Positions 16,528 to 24,043 of a stretch of DNA of 64,000 bases are shown piece after piece. The stretch covers positions 259,452-323,451 of the forward strand of contig NZ_AZXF01000005.1 of assembly GCF_000515115.1 (NCBI RefSeq), given 5' to 3'. The DNA is from Nocardiopsis sp. CNT312 (GTDB lineage: Bacteria > Actinomycetota > Actinomycetes > Streptosporangiales > Streptosporangiaceae). How positions within the stretch are numbered: the first letter of the stretch is position 1; each line of letters begins with the position of its first letter. A program made the translations under genes and the position numbers. The notes below the pieces were generated by a model. It was not told where the DNA came from. It saw nothing but the letters and a program-made list of their open reading frames with translations, and searched no databases.

Positions 16528-18150
16528 CTATCCCTCGTCGACCCCGCCGGCCAGGAGCGGTTCCATGAACAGTTCGGGGTGGTCCCGCTCGATCACGCGC
16601 AGCCGCCACTTGTTGTGCACCAGCACCAGGAGTTCACCATCTCCGCGCCGCTTCAGCACCTCGGCCCCCGACAGCGCGTGCAGCGCGGGCGCGGACTCGG
16701 CGTCGGTGCGCCGCGCCACCGAGTAGTCCAGCGGGGAGGTCTCGATCGGTGACCGGAACTCCTGCTCCATTCGGGCCCTGACCACGTCGAACTGGAGCGG
16801 GCCCACCGCGGCCAGCACCGGGGCCTGCTCACCCCGCACGTCCGAGGACAGCACCTGCACCACGCCCTCGGCGTCCAACTGGGCGATCCCCCGCTGGAAC
16901 TGCTTGTACTTGCCCGCGTCCAGGGCCCGCGCCACCACGAAGTGCTCCGGCGCGAAGCTCGGGATCGCCGGGAAGACGACCCTGGGACCGTCGTAGAGCG
17001 TGTCTCCCACCGCCAGGGCCTGGGCGTTGACCAGCGCGATCACGTCACCGGGGTAGGCGGCGTCGATGGTGGAGCGGTCCGCTCCGAAGACCGCCTGGGT
17101 GTACTTGGTCGCGAACGGGCGCCCCGTGGCCGCGTGGGTGAGCACCATCCCCCGGTCGAACCGGCCCGAGGAGATGCGCACGAACGCCATCCGGTCCCGG
17201 TGGTTCTTGTCCATGTTGGCCTGCATCTTGAACACCTGACCGGAGAACGGGGCGGCCACCGGGCGCGGCTCGTCCTTCTCGTCGGCCTTGGCCGCGGGTG
17301 CGGGGGCGAGCCCGACCACGGTCTCCAGCAGGTGGCCCACCCCGAAGTTGGGCAGAGCGGCGCCGAACAGCACCGGTGAGGACTCCCCCGCCAGGAACGA
17401 GGCCTCATCGTAGTCGGCGCCCAGCGCCTCCAGCAGTTCGATCTCCTCGACCGCCCGCTCCCACTCGGCCCCCTCGACCCGGGCGGCCTCCTCGTCCGAG
17501 AGCACCCGCTCCACGGCCTTGCTGGCACCACCCGGGGTACGGGTCATCTTGGTGTAGGTGCCGCTCGCGCGGTCGATCAGGCCTCGGAAGTCGCCCGCGA
17601 TGCCCACGGGCCAGTTCAGCGGCGTGGGCCGCAGACCGATCCGCTGTTCGATCTCGTCCAGCAGCTCCAGCGGCTCGCGCCCGGGCCGGTCCCACTTGTT
17701 GACGAAGGTGATGACGGGCATCCGCCGCGCGCGGCACACGTCGAACAGCTTGAGCGTCTGCGGCTCCAGGCCCTTGGCCGAGTCCAGCAGCATGATCGCG
17801 CAGTCCACCGCGGAGAGCACACGGTAGGTGTCCTCGGAGAAGTCGGCGTGGCCGGGGGTGTCCAGCAGGTTGAGGACGCGGTCGTCGTAGTCGATGCGCA
17901 GCGCGGCGGAGGTGATGGAGATCCCGCGCTCCTGCTCCATCTGCATCCAGTCGGAGGTGACGCCCTTGCGGTCGCCCTTGCCGTGGACCGCTCCGGCCGA
18001 GGAGATCGCCGACGCGTGCAGGGCCAGCGCCTCGGTCAGCGTCGACTTGCCGGCGTCGGGGTGGGAGATGACCGCGAACGTACGGCGGCGCCCCGCCTCC
18101 CGAGCGACCTCGACCCCCTGCCGCGTCCCGGCCTCCTGGTCCACGCTCAT
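16528..18150 (-). CDS. prfC: peptide chain release factor 3
   Basis: A 540-aa translational GTPase that recycles RF1/RF2 after termination. The G domain motifs are complete: SHPDAGKSTLTEALAL (G1), RGISITSAAL (G2), LLDTPGHADFSEDTYRVL (G3), FVNKWDRPGREP (G4). RF3-specific features follow: GKGDRKGVTSDWMQMEQER near the switch region, VFKMQANMDKNHRDRMAFVR in domain 2 and VGPLQFDVVRARMEQEF in domain 3. Length is right for RF3 and shorter than EF-G. RF3 is patchily distributed in actinobacteria, but nothing here suggests decay. It is monocistronic, with the TetR gene 50 bp upstream on the same strand. Confidence 0.96.
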   Translation of the reverse strand: MSVDQEAGTRQGVEVAREAGRRRTFAVISHPDAGKSTLTEALALHASAISSAGAVHGKGDRKGVTSDWMQMEQERGISITSAALRIDYDDRVLNLLDTPGHADFSEDTYRVLSAVDCAIMLLDSAKGLEPQTLKLFDVCRARRMPVITFVNKWDRPGREPLELLDEIEQRIGLRPTPLNWPVGIAGDFRGLIDRASGTYTKMTRTPGGASKAVERVLSDEEAARVEGAEWERAVEEIELLEALGADYDEASFLAGESSPVLFGAALPNFGVGHLLETVVGLAPAPAAKADEKDEPRPVAAPFSGQVFKMQANMDKNHRDRMAFVRISSGRFDRGMVLTHAATGRPFATKYTQAVFGADRSTIDAAYPGDVIALVNAQALAVGDTLYDGPRVVFPAIPSFAPEHFVVARALDAGKYKQFQRGIAQLDAEGVVQVLSSDVRGEQAPVLAAVGPLQFDVVRARMEQEFRSPIETSPLDYSVARRTDAESAPALHALSGAEVLKRRGDGELLVLVHNKWRLRVIERDHPELFMEPLLAGGVDEG

Positions 18151-18200
18151 CCGCCGCTTCCTCGCATCCCCGTCGCCGCCTGTTCACCGACGGGTCCAGC

Positions 18201-18893
18201 CTACGCGCGCCCGCGCGCGCCGAACACCGCGTCGCCGACACGGCGCAGCAGCTCCGCGCGGCCGGTGCCGCCCGGATAGACGGCGACGACCACGTTCCCG
18301 GCAGCCCCCTCCCCGGGCTCGGAGGCCGTCAGCAGGGGCCCCGCTGTGCGGCGCACGAGGTCCACCGCGGCGTCGAAGCGCTCCCACACCGCTTCGGGCT
18401 CCTGTCCGGGGCCGCGGAGCCAGGACCTGAGCACGTGGTTGTGCGCGGCGATGAGCGAGGCGGCGACCATGCCGGCCTCAAGGGAGTGCTCCCCGCCGGT
18501 CCCCGCCGCCAAATGGCGGGTGAACGCTGCCTGGTATCGGGCGGTCATGGCCACCTCCCGGTCACGCAGCCGCGTGTGGGCACGGACCAGGCGGTACCGG
18601 GGGACGGTGATCTCCGGGTCGCGCAGGTAGCCCTGGAGGACCAGGCGGGCGGCCGAGCACACCGCGTCCAGGGGTGCGTCGGGGGAGGCCTCCAAGAAGC
18701 GGGCGACGGTCGCGAAGAGTTCGTCGTGCTCGGCGAAGAGGATGTCCTCCTTCGAGCCGAACCGGCGGAAGAGGCTGCGGCGGCTGACCCCCGTGGCCGC
18801 GGCGATGCCCTCCATGGTGGTCGCCTCGAACCCGGCTTCCGTGAACAGCCGTACCGCCGCGAGCACGACCCCGCGTGTGTCCGTTCCGGCCAT
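18201..18893 (-). CDS. TetR/AcrR family transcriptional regulator
   Basis: A 230-aa protein. The ATG at 18893 is used; the longer ORF upstream is antisense to the acyl-CoA dehydrogenase region. N-terminal HTH: GVVLAAVRLFTEAGFEATTM, EGIAAATGVSRRSLFRRFGS, KEDILFAEHDELFA. The C-terminal domain is of the MftR-like type (LRDPEITVPRYRLVRAHTRL), common in actinobacteria. It is divergent from the acyl-CoA dehydrogenase at 19065 with a 171-bp shared intergenic region containing an AT-rich patch (CGCCTACTCTGACACTGGATG...ATACTAGG), so it probably controls that gene. An acyl-CoA or fatty-acid ligand is a reasonable inference. Confidence 0.9.
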   Translation of the reverse strand: MAGTDTRGVVLAAVRLFTEAGFEATTMEGIAAATGVSRRSLFRRFGSKEDILFAEHDELFATVARFLEASPDAPLDAVCSAARLVLQGYLRDPEITVPRYRLVRAHTRLRDREVAMTARYQAAFTRHLAAGTGGEHSLEAGMVAASLIAAHNHVLRSWLRGPGQEPEAVWERFDAAVDLVRRTAGPLLTASEPGEGAAGNVVVAVYPGGTGRAELLRRVGDAVFGARGRA

Positions 18894-19064
18894 CGGGTCC
18901 CCCTCCGCCACGCGCGGTGAGACCAGGTGTCCCACTCGGTGACCCGAAGCTACCGTCCCCCGGTGTACTTCGGACGCTCCACCGCCTACTCTGACACTGG
19001 ATGCCATACTAGGGCACGCAGTGCCAAACACCGGGGCGGCAGACACCGTGGAGAGGGAAGCGAC

Positions 19065-20219
19065 ATGAGCGACTTCGACCTGTTCAGGACCAGCGACGAG
19101 CACGAGGAGCTGCGCGAGGCCGTGCGCGCTGTCGCCGAGGACAAGATCGCGCCGCACGCCGCCGAGGTCGACGAGGCCTCCGCCTTCCCCCAGTCCGCCC
19201 ACGACGCCCTGGTCGCCACGGACTTCCACGCCCCCCACATCGGGGAGGAGTACGGCGGTGCGGGCGCCGACGCGCTGGCCACCTGCATCGTCATCGAGGA
19301 GGTGGCCCGCGTGTGCGCCTCCTCCTCACTGATCCCCGCGGTCAACAAGCTCGGCACCATGCCGGTGATCCTCGGTGCCTCCGAGGAGGTCAAGCGGCGC
19401 TACCTGCCCGAGGTCGCCAGCGGCGCGGCGATGTTCTCCTACGGCCTGTCCGAGCGCGAGGCCGGCTCCGACACCGCCAGCATGCGCACCCAAGCGGTGG
19501 CCGACGGCGACGGCTGGATCCTCAACGGCCAGAAGTCGTGGATCACCAACGCCGGCGTCAGCGAGTACTACACGGTGCTGGCCGTGACCGACCCAGACGG
19601 TAAGCGCGGCGGCAACATCTCCGCGTTCGTCCTGCACAAGGACGACGCGGGCTTCACGTTCGGCGAGCCCGAGCGCAAGCTCGGTATCAAGGGCTCCCCC
19701 ACGCGCGAACTGTTCTTCGACGACGTGCGCGTGCCCGGGGACCGCATCGTCGGCGCGCCCGGCGAGGGCCTCAAGCTCGCCCTGCGCACCCTCGACCACA
19801 CCCGGGTCACCATCGGTGCCCAGGCCGTCGGCATCGCCCAGGGCGCCCTGGACCAGGCCGTGGCCTACGTCAAGGAGCGCAAGCAGTTCGGCAGGGCCAT
19901 CGCCGACTTCCAGGGAGTGCAGTTCATGCTCGCCGACATGGCCATGAAGCTGGAGACCGCCCGCCAGATGGTCTACGTCGCCGCGGCCAAGTCCGAGCGG
20001 GGCGACGACGACCTGCCCTTCTACGGCGCCGCGGCCAAGTGCTACGCCTCCGACGCGGCCATGGAGATCACCACCGACGCCGTGCAGTTGCTGGGCGGTG
20101 CCGGTTACGTGAAGGACTTCCCGCTGGAGCGCATGATGCGCGACGCCAAGATCACCCAGATCTACGAGGGCACCAACCAGATCCAGCGCATGGTCATGGC
20201 CCGCCAGCTCCTCAAGTAG
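19065..20219 (+). CDS. acyl-CoA dehydrogenase
   Basis: A 384-aa flavoprotein that oxidises acyl-CoA to enoyl-CoA in fatty-acid or branched-chain catabolism. The ATG at 19065 has GAGAGGGAAG upstream. Family signatures: SYGLSEREAGSDTASMRTQA (FAD/substrate region), WILNGQKSWITNAG, LGIKGSPTRELFFDDVRVP, KERKQFGRAIADFQGVQF, and AVQLLGGAGYVKDFPLERMM...KITQIYEGTNQIQ, with the catalytic Glu in YEGTN. This pattern is that of short/medium-chain or butyryl/isobutyryl-type enzymes; exact chain specificity cannot be read. It is divergent from a TetR gene, its likely regulator, and followed by a strong hairpin. Confidence 0.95.
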   Translation: MSDFDLFRTSDEHEELREAVRAVAEDKIAPHAAEVDEASAFPQSAHDALVATDFHAPHIGEEYGGAGADALATCIVIEEVARVCASSSLIPAVNKLGTMPVILGASEEVKRRYLPEVASGAAMFSYGLSEREAGSDTASMRTQAVADGDGWILNGQKSWITNAGVSEYYTVLAVTDPDGKRGGNISAFVLHKDDAGFTFGEPERKLGIKGSPTRELFFDDVRVPGDRIVGAPGEGLKLALRTLDHTRVTIGAQAVGIAQGALDQAVAYVKERKQFGRAIADFQGVQFMLADMAMKLETARQMVYVAAAKSERGDDDLPFYGAAAKCYASDAAMEITTDAVQLLGGAGYVKDFPLERMMRDAKITQIYEGTNQIQRMVMARQLLK

Positions 20220-20265
20220 GCCCCCGGGCTCCCGCCCGCACGCGCCGGTGCCGGAACGGGGAACA

Positions 20266-20295
20266 GGCCCCCGGGTGACGTGCGCCCGGGGGGCC
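20266..20295 (+). terminator. terminator after acyl-CoA dehydrogenase
   Basis: Inverted repeat GGCCCCCGGG / CCCGGGGGGCC with a 9-nt loop, 46 bp after the stop codon. It lies directly before the convergent hicA remnant. Confidence 0.7.
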
Positions 20296-20301
20296 GCTCC
20301 A

Positions 20302-20490
20302 TCAGACCGGCCTCGTAAGAAGGCTGCGGAGCTCCTCCAGGCTCAGACCGGGTTGGACCAGGACCGACCGTAGAGTGCCGCGCTTGATCTCCTCGTACAG
20401 GGGAACGATCACCGTTCTGCGGGCTTTGCGGAGCTTGGTGCGGTCCGCGCGTGGAGAGACGGTCGAACCCGACTTTCCCAAGGCACGCAT
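20302..20490 (-). pseudogene. hicA: HicA-like toxin, probably degraded
   Basis: The minus strand encodes a HicA-like small mRNA-interferase: FPVLSGREAMRALGKSGS, then VIVPLYEEIKRGTLRSVL and PGLSLEELRSLL. This matches the HicA pattern of PhLxxxEIxxGTLRxILxxAGLxxEEL. However, the GSH segment that carries the catalytic histidine in this family is replaced by STVSPRADRTKL, and no canonical start lies before LSGREAM; the only ATG is internal at 20490. It is preceded by a broken hicB. I read it as a decaying toxin. It could still be expressed from the internal ATG, but should be inactive without the His. Confidence 0.65.
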
Positions 20491-20528
20491 GGCCTCACGG
20501 CCGGAGAGAACCGGAAAGTGCGGCCCCG

Positions 20529-20744
20529 TCAGGCGGGGACGCGGACGTCGGCGGGCACGGCCAGCGTCGAAAGCTCGGAGGCCTCCTCGTCCTCGAAGTA
20601 CGGCCCAAGGGCCCCACGACGGTGGGCGACGGCCTCCTCCACCGCCCCCGGGAGGCGGCCCCGACCTCGACGGCTCTGGCCCACCTAACCGCCGAGTCCG
20701 GTGTCCGGGACGACCGTGGCGGTGAGGTGCAGCGTGCGCTCCAC
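20529..20744 (-). pseudogene. hicB: hicB antitoxin pseudogene
   Basis: From a GTG at 20744 the minus strand reads ERTLHLTATVVPDTGLGG then a TAG stop, after which the same frame resumes with AVEEAVAHRRGALGPYFEDE and ends VPADVRVPA. The two ends match a HicB antitoxin (N-terminal strand RTxHLTATVxPD, C-terminal ...EALxLYFEDE...VDVRVPA). The middle, normally carrying the dsRBD-like core and TLEEAL motif, is shortened and interrupted. It sits directly before the hicA remnant with abutting ends, as in intact hicBA operons. Confidence 0.65.
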
Positions 20745-20788
20745 GGCCCTGGTCCGACCGGACCAGGCCGCGCAGAACCGGGATCGCG

Positions 20789-21592
20789 TCAGAGCGTGCA
20801 CTCGCGGACGAACCGCGCCACCGGGATCGGGTCGCGGCCCAGCGCGGCGCGCACGTCCCCGGTGACCTCCGCGGCGCGGCCCGCGACGGCGGCGGCGAAC
20901 CGCTCGTTGAGGGCGTCGACGTAGCGCTCACCCCAGCCCCGGTCGGTGGCCCGGAAGTAGAACCCCGCCTCGTCCACCGGCTTGAACCGCCACACCGGGC
21001 TCTCGGTGCCCCGGGTCATGCGCACCACCTGCTTGAACGTGAGCGCCTGCGGGCCGGTGAGCTCGTACTCCCGCCCGTGGTGCCCCTCCTCCAGGAGCGC
21101 GGCCACCGCGACGGAGGCCACATCCCTGGCATCGACGAAGCTGACCGCAGTCCCCTTCCTGACGGGGAGTTCGAGCTTGCCGCCGCGCCCCCGCGCCAAC
21201 CGGGCGAAGACGCCCTCGGTGAAGTCCTGGTCCAACCAGTTGGGGCGCAGCACGGTCCACGTGTCGAACAGCTCCGCGGCCCTGCGCTCGGCCCGCGCGT
21301 ACTCGGGGTCAGCGGAGAGCCCGCCCATCGCGGACACGAGGACGGCCCGGCCCACCCCCGCCTCGGCTGCCCGCTCCAGGAAGCCGACCACCCTGCCGCC
21401 CAGGCCCACCGGAACCACGGCGAAGACGCGCTCCGCCCCCTTGAGCGCGGCGTCCCAGTCAGAGGTGTCCGTCCAGTCCAAGTGCACACCTGAGGTCCGT
21501 GAGGCCCCTGTCACGGACAGGCCACGGCTGTGCAGCGCGGTCAGGACCAGCCGGCCCACGCAGCCGGTGGCTCCGGTGACGAGTGTGCTCAT
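20789..21592 (-). CDS. NAD(P)H-binding protein, NmrA/QOR2-like
   Basis: A 267-aa atypical SDR. It starts with the Rossmann dinucleotide motif VTGATGCVGRLVLTAL (residues 5-20) and contains VFAVVPVGLGGRVVGFLERA, a YARAERRAAELF stretch, LRPNWLDQDFTEG and FVDARDVASVAVAALLEEGH...YELTGPQALTF. These are typical of the NmrA/quinone oxidoreductase 2-like group that binds NAD(P) and acts as reductase or redox sensor. It lacks a clear YxxxK catalytic pair. It is single and on the minus strand; the hicBA remnant lies downstream. Confidence 0.85.
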   Translation of the reverse strand: MSTLVTGATGCVGRLVLTALHSRGLSVTGASRTSGVHLDWTDTSDWDAALKGAERVFAVVPVGLGGRVVGFLERAAEAGVGRAVLVSAMGGLSADPEYARAERRAAELFDTWTVLRPNWLDQDFTEGVFARLARGRGGKLELPVRKGTAVSFVDARDVASVAVAALLEEGHHGREYELTGPQALTFKQVVRMTRGTESPVWRFKPVDEAGFYFRATDRGWGERYVDALNERFAAAVAGRAAEVTGDVRAALGRDPIPVARFVRECTL

Positions 21593-21717
21593 CGGGCAGG
21601 TCCCCCACGGTCGTTGCGCTCCGGGAAGCGCCTCCCCCGGTGTTACGGCGCCCCGCGAGCCCCCACGCTACCGACCGCCCGGCACCGCGCGTGACGGCTC
21701 CGAGGCCGGGGCACGGC

Positions 21718-21960
21718 TCAGCGGCGCCGGGTCGGCGACCCGGCGGCCAGCACGAGGGCCGCGCCGAGCACCGCCACCGCGGGGTTGGCGAACAGGGCGT
21801 GCTCCTGGAAGAGGCCCGTGTTCGGCACGACGAAGCGGTTGAAAGAGTTGAGGACGATCCCGGGGAACGGCTGGTGCCACAGGTGGTCGATGGTGCCGCC
21901 GACCCCGATGAGGAAGACGAGTACCCCAGTGCCCTCGATGATTTTCCGCGCGCCCCGAAG
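21718..21960 (-). CDS. small two-helix membrane protein, start unresolved
   Basis: The minus-strand frame ending at 21718 encodes IIEGTGVLVFLIGVGGTI then DHLWHQPFPGIVLNSFNRFV and a second hydrophobic helix LFANPAVAVLGAALVLAAG. The two helices and the DHxxHQ...LNSFNRF motif look like a genuine small integral membrane protein. No ATG/GTG/TTG exists in this frame near the apparent N-terminus; an adjacent GTG-ATG pair at about 21,965 is in another frame. Either a frameshift has broken the start or a rare start is used. The coordinates of the 5' end are approximate. Confidence 0.45.
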   Translation of the reverse strand, partial: LRGARKIIEGTGVLVFLIGVGGTIDHLWHQPFPGIVLNSFNRFVVPNTGLFQEHALFANPAVAVLGAALVLAAGSPTRRR

Positions 21961-22129
21961 CCCATCACCGGCGGCGTTCCCGCCGCGGCGGACCGGTCCA
22001 CCCCCGCCCCCGCGCGAGCACCGGTCCGCCGCCCGTCCGGGCGACCAAAGTATCGACCAGTGCGACCTCGGATCGAAAGCCGCCGCGCTCGGTGCCGCAC
22101 CACGCGGACGAACCGTAGACTCCGGGGCG

Positions 22130-23320
22130 ATGGACACTTCCACGGTCTCCGGAGGACGATGGCGGCGCAGCGCGCGCGACTGGGTCGTGGATCTGGCCAT
22201 GTTCCTGCTCGCCGTCGGGTTCGGTCTGGTGGAGGCCCTGGACCTGAGCGGACCGCGGCACGCGGTGCAGGCACCCGAGACCGGACCTGAACCGCCCGTG
22301 TGGCTGTCCGCCACCGAACAGCTCGTCGCCCTCGCGGGCTGCACGGCGCTGTGGTGGCGGCGCCGGTGGCCGGTGGAACTGGCCGTCGTCCTGGTGCTGC
22401 TCTCCGCCCTCTCCTCGCTCGTGGCCGGGGCGATGCTCATCGCCCTCTTCTCCGTGGCGGTCCACCGCCCCCCGAAGGTCAGCCTGACCGTCTTCGCGCT
22501 GTCCGTACCGGCGGCCTACGTCAACGTGGTGATCTGGCCGGACCCCGTGGTCTCCATGCTGGTCTTCCTCATCATGGGGGTGACCCTCCAGGCCGCCGCC
22601 ACCTGCTGGGGGCTGACCGTCCACCACCGGCGGCGGCTCGTGGAGTCGCTGCGCGACCGCGCCGTGCACGCCGAGACCGAGGCCCGGCTCCGGGCGGAGC
22701 GGGCCCAGCACCAGGTACGGGAGTCGATCGCCCGGGAGATCCACGACGTGCTGGGCCACCGGCTGTCCATGCTCAGCGTCCACGCGGGCGCCCTGGAGTA
22801 CCGGCCGGACGCCTCCCCCGAGGAGGTCGCCCGCTCGGCCGGGGTGATCCGCGAGAGCGCGCACCAGGCCCTCCAGGACCTGCGGGAGGTCATCGGGGTG
22901 CTGCGCGCCCCCGTGGGCGAACTCCCCCAGCCCACCATCGCCGACCTGCCCCAGCTCGTGGCGGAGGTGGACGACGTCGCGGGACGGGTCGAACTCGTGC
23001 GCGAGTACACGGGAACGGTGCCCGAGCGGGTGGGCCGCACCGTCTACCGGGCCGTGCAGGAGGCCCTGACCAACGTCCGCAAGCACGCGCCGGGGGCCGA
23101 TACCCGGGTCCGGGTCGCGGGTGGCCCCGGGGAAGGGCTGACACTGGAGGTGCGCAACGGCCCCGCGGCCTCCCCCGGCACGCCCGCGGCGGTCACGGGG
23201 ACCGGCCAGGGGCTGGTCGGGTTGGCCGAACGGGTGTCGCTGGCCACGGGGCGCCTGGAGCACGGCCCCACCGACACCGGTGGCTGGTATCTGTCCGTGT
23301 GGCTACCGTGGCCCCCATGA
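22130..23320 (+). CDS. two-component sensor histidine kinase (NarL/DesK-type HisKA_3)
   Basis: A 396-aa membrane kinase. The ATG at 22130 begins a short cytoplasmic tail followed by four to five hydrophobic helices (about 20-165: WVVDLAMFLLAVGFGLVEAL, LVALAGCTALWWRRRW, LAVVLVLLSALSSLVAGAML, MLVFLIMGVTLQAAATCWGL). A coiled linker leads to the HisKA_3 dimerisation domain with phospho-His in REIHDVLGHRLSML. The HATPase domain shows VYRAVQEALTNVRKHAPGA (N box) and GTGQGLVGLAERV (G box). The signal is unknown because there is no large extracellular domain. It is translationally coupled (ATGA) to the response regulator. Confidence 0.93.
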   Translation: MDTSTVSGGRWRRSARDWVVDLAMFLLAVGFGLVEALDLSGPRHAVQAPETGPEPPVWLSATEQLVALAGCTALWWRRRWPVELAVVLVLLSALSSLVAGAMLIALFSVAVHRPPKVSLTVFALSVPAAYVNVVIWPDPVVSMLVFLIMGVTLQAAATCWGLTVHHRRRLVESLRDRAVHAETEARLRAERAQHQVRESIAREIHDVLGHRLSMLSVHAGALEYRPDASPEEVARSAGVIRESAHQALQDLREVIGVLRAPVGELPQPTIADLPQLVAEVDDVAGRVELVREYTGTVPERVGRTVYRAVQEALTNVRKHAPGADTRVRVAGGPGEGLTLEVRNGPAASPGTPAAVTGTGQGLVGLAERVSLATGRLEHGPTDTGGWYLSVWLPWPP

Positions 23321-23994
23321 ACGAGACGCGAGCGGGAGCCCCGGAGATCGGCGTGATCCTCGTCGATGACGACGCGCTGGTGCGTGTGGGGCTGGTGATG
23401 ATGATGGGCGGCGCCCCCGACATCACGGTCCTCGCCGAGGCCGAGGACGGCGGCGCGGTGCTCGGCCTGGTCGGCCGGTACTCCCCCGACGTGGTGCTGA
23501 TGGACATCCGCATGCCGACAGTGGACGGCCTGACCGCCACCAAGCGGCTGCGCGCCCTGCCCGACCCGCCGGAGGTGCTCGTACTCACCACCTTCGACGC
23601 CGACGAGCACGTCCTGCGCGCCCTGCGCGCGGGCGCCGCCGGGTTCCTGCTCAAGGACACCCCGCCGGCGCAGATCGTGGAGTCGGTCCGCCAGGTGGCC
23701 CGCGGGCTACCGGTCCTCTCCCCCGAGGTGACGCGCCGCCTGATCGACCGGGTGGCCGCCGACGACCACGGTGAGCGCACCGCGCGGGCCCGGGAGCGGC
23801 TGTCGGCGCTCAACGCCCGCGAACGGGACGTGGCGGTGGCCGTGGGCGAGGGCCGGTCCAACGCCGACATCGCCGCCCGCCTGTTCCTGAGCGTGCCCAC
23901 GGTCAAGACACACGTGTCCAGCATCCTCACCAAACTCGACCTGAACAACCGGGTCCAGATCGCCCTGCTCGTACACGACGCCCGGCTGCTGTAG
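23317..23994 (+). CDS. LuxR/NarL-type response regulator
   Basis: A 225-aa regulator whose ATG overlaps the kinase stop (ATGA). The receiver domain has the acidic pair VILVDDDALVR, phospho-acceptor VVLMDIRMPTVDG (Asp at about 63), switch Thr in VLVLTTFD and Lys in GFLLKDTPP. The C-terminal GerE-type HTH is LNARERDVAVAVGEGRSN then ADIAARLFLSVPTVKTHVSS. It should bind DNA after phosphorylation by the preceding kinase. The target genes are not evident. A 13-bp hairpin follows. Confidence 0.95.
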   Translation: MNETRAGAPEIGVILVDDDALVRVGLVMMMGGAPDITVLAEAEDGGAVLGLVGRYSPDVVLMDIRMPTVDGLTATKRLRALPDPPEVLVLTTFDADEHVLRALRAGAAGFLLKDTPPAQIVESVRQVARGLPVLSPEVTRRLIDRVAADDHGERTARARERLSALNARERDVAVAVGEGRSNADIAARLFLSVPTVKTHVSSILTKLDLNNRVQIALLVHDARLL

Positions 23995-24007
23995 GGGGCG
24001 GGGAATC

Positions 24008-24037
24008 CGCTGCGGGAGGGACGGCCCTCCCGCAGCG
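24008..24037. terminator. bidirectional terminator
   Basis: Perfect 13-bp inverted repeat (CGCTGCGGGAGGG / CCCTCCCGCAGCG) with an ACGG tetraloop. It lies in the 49-bp gap between the convergent response-regulator and kinase genes, serving both. Confidence 0.85.
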
Positions 24038-24043
24038 GCCGGG

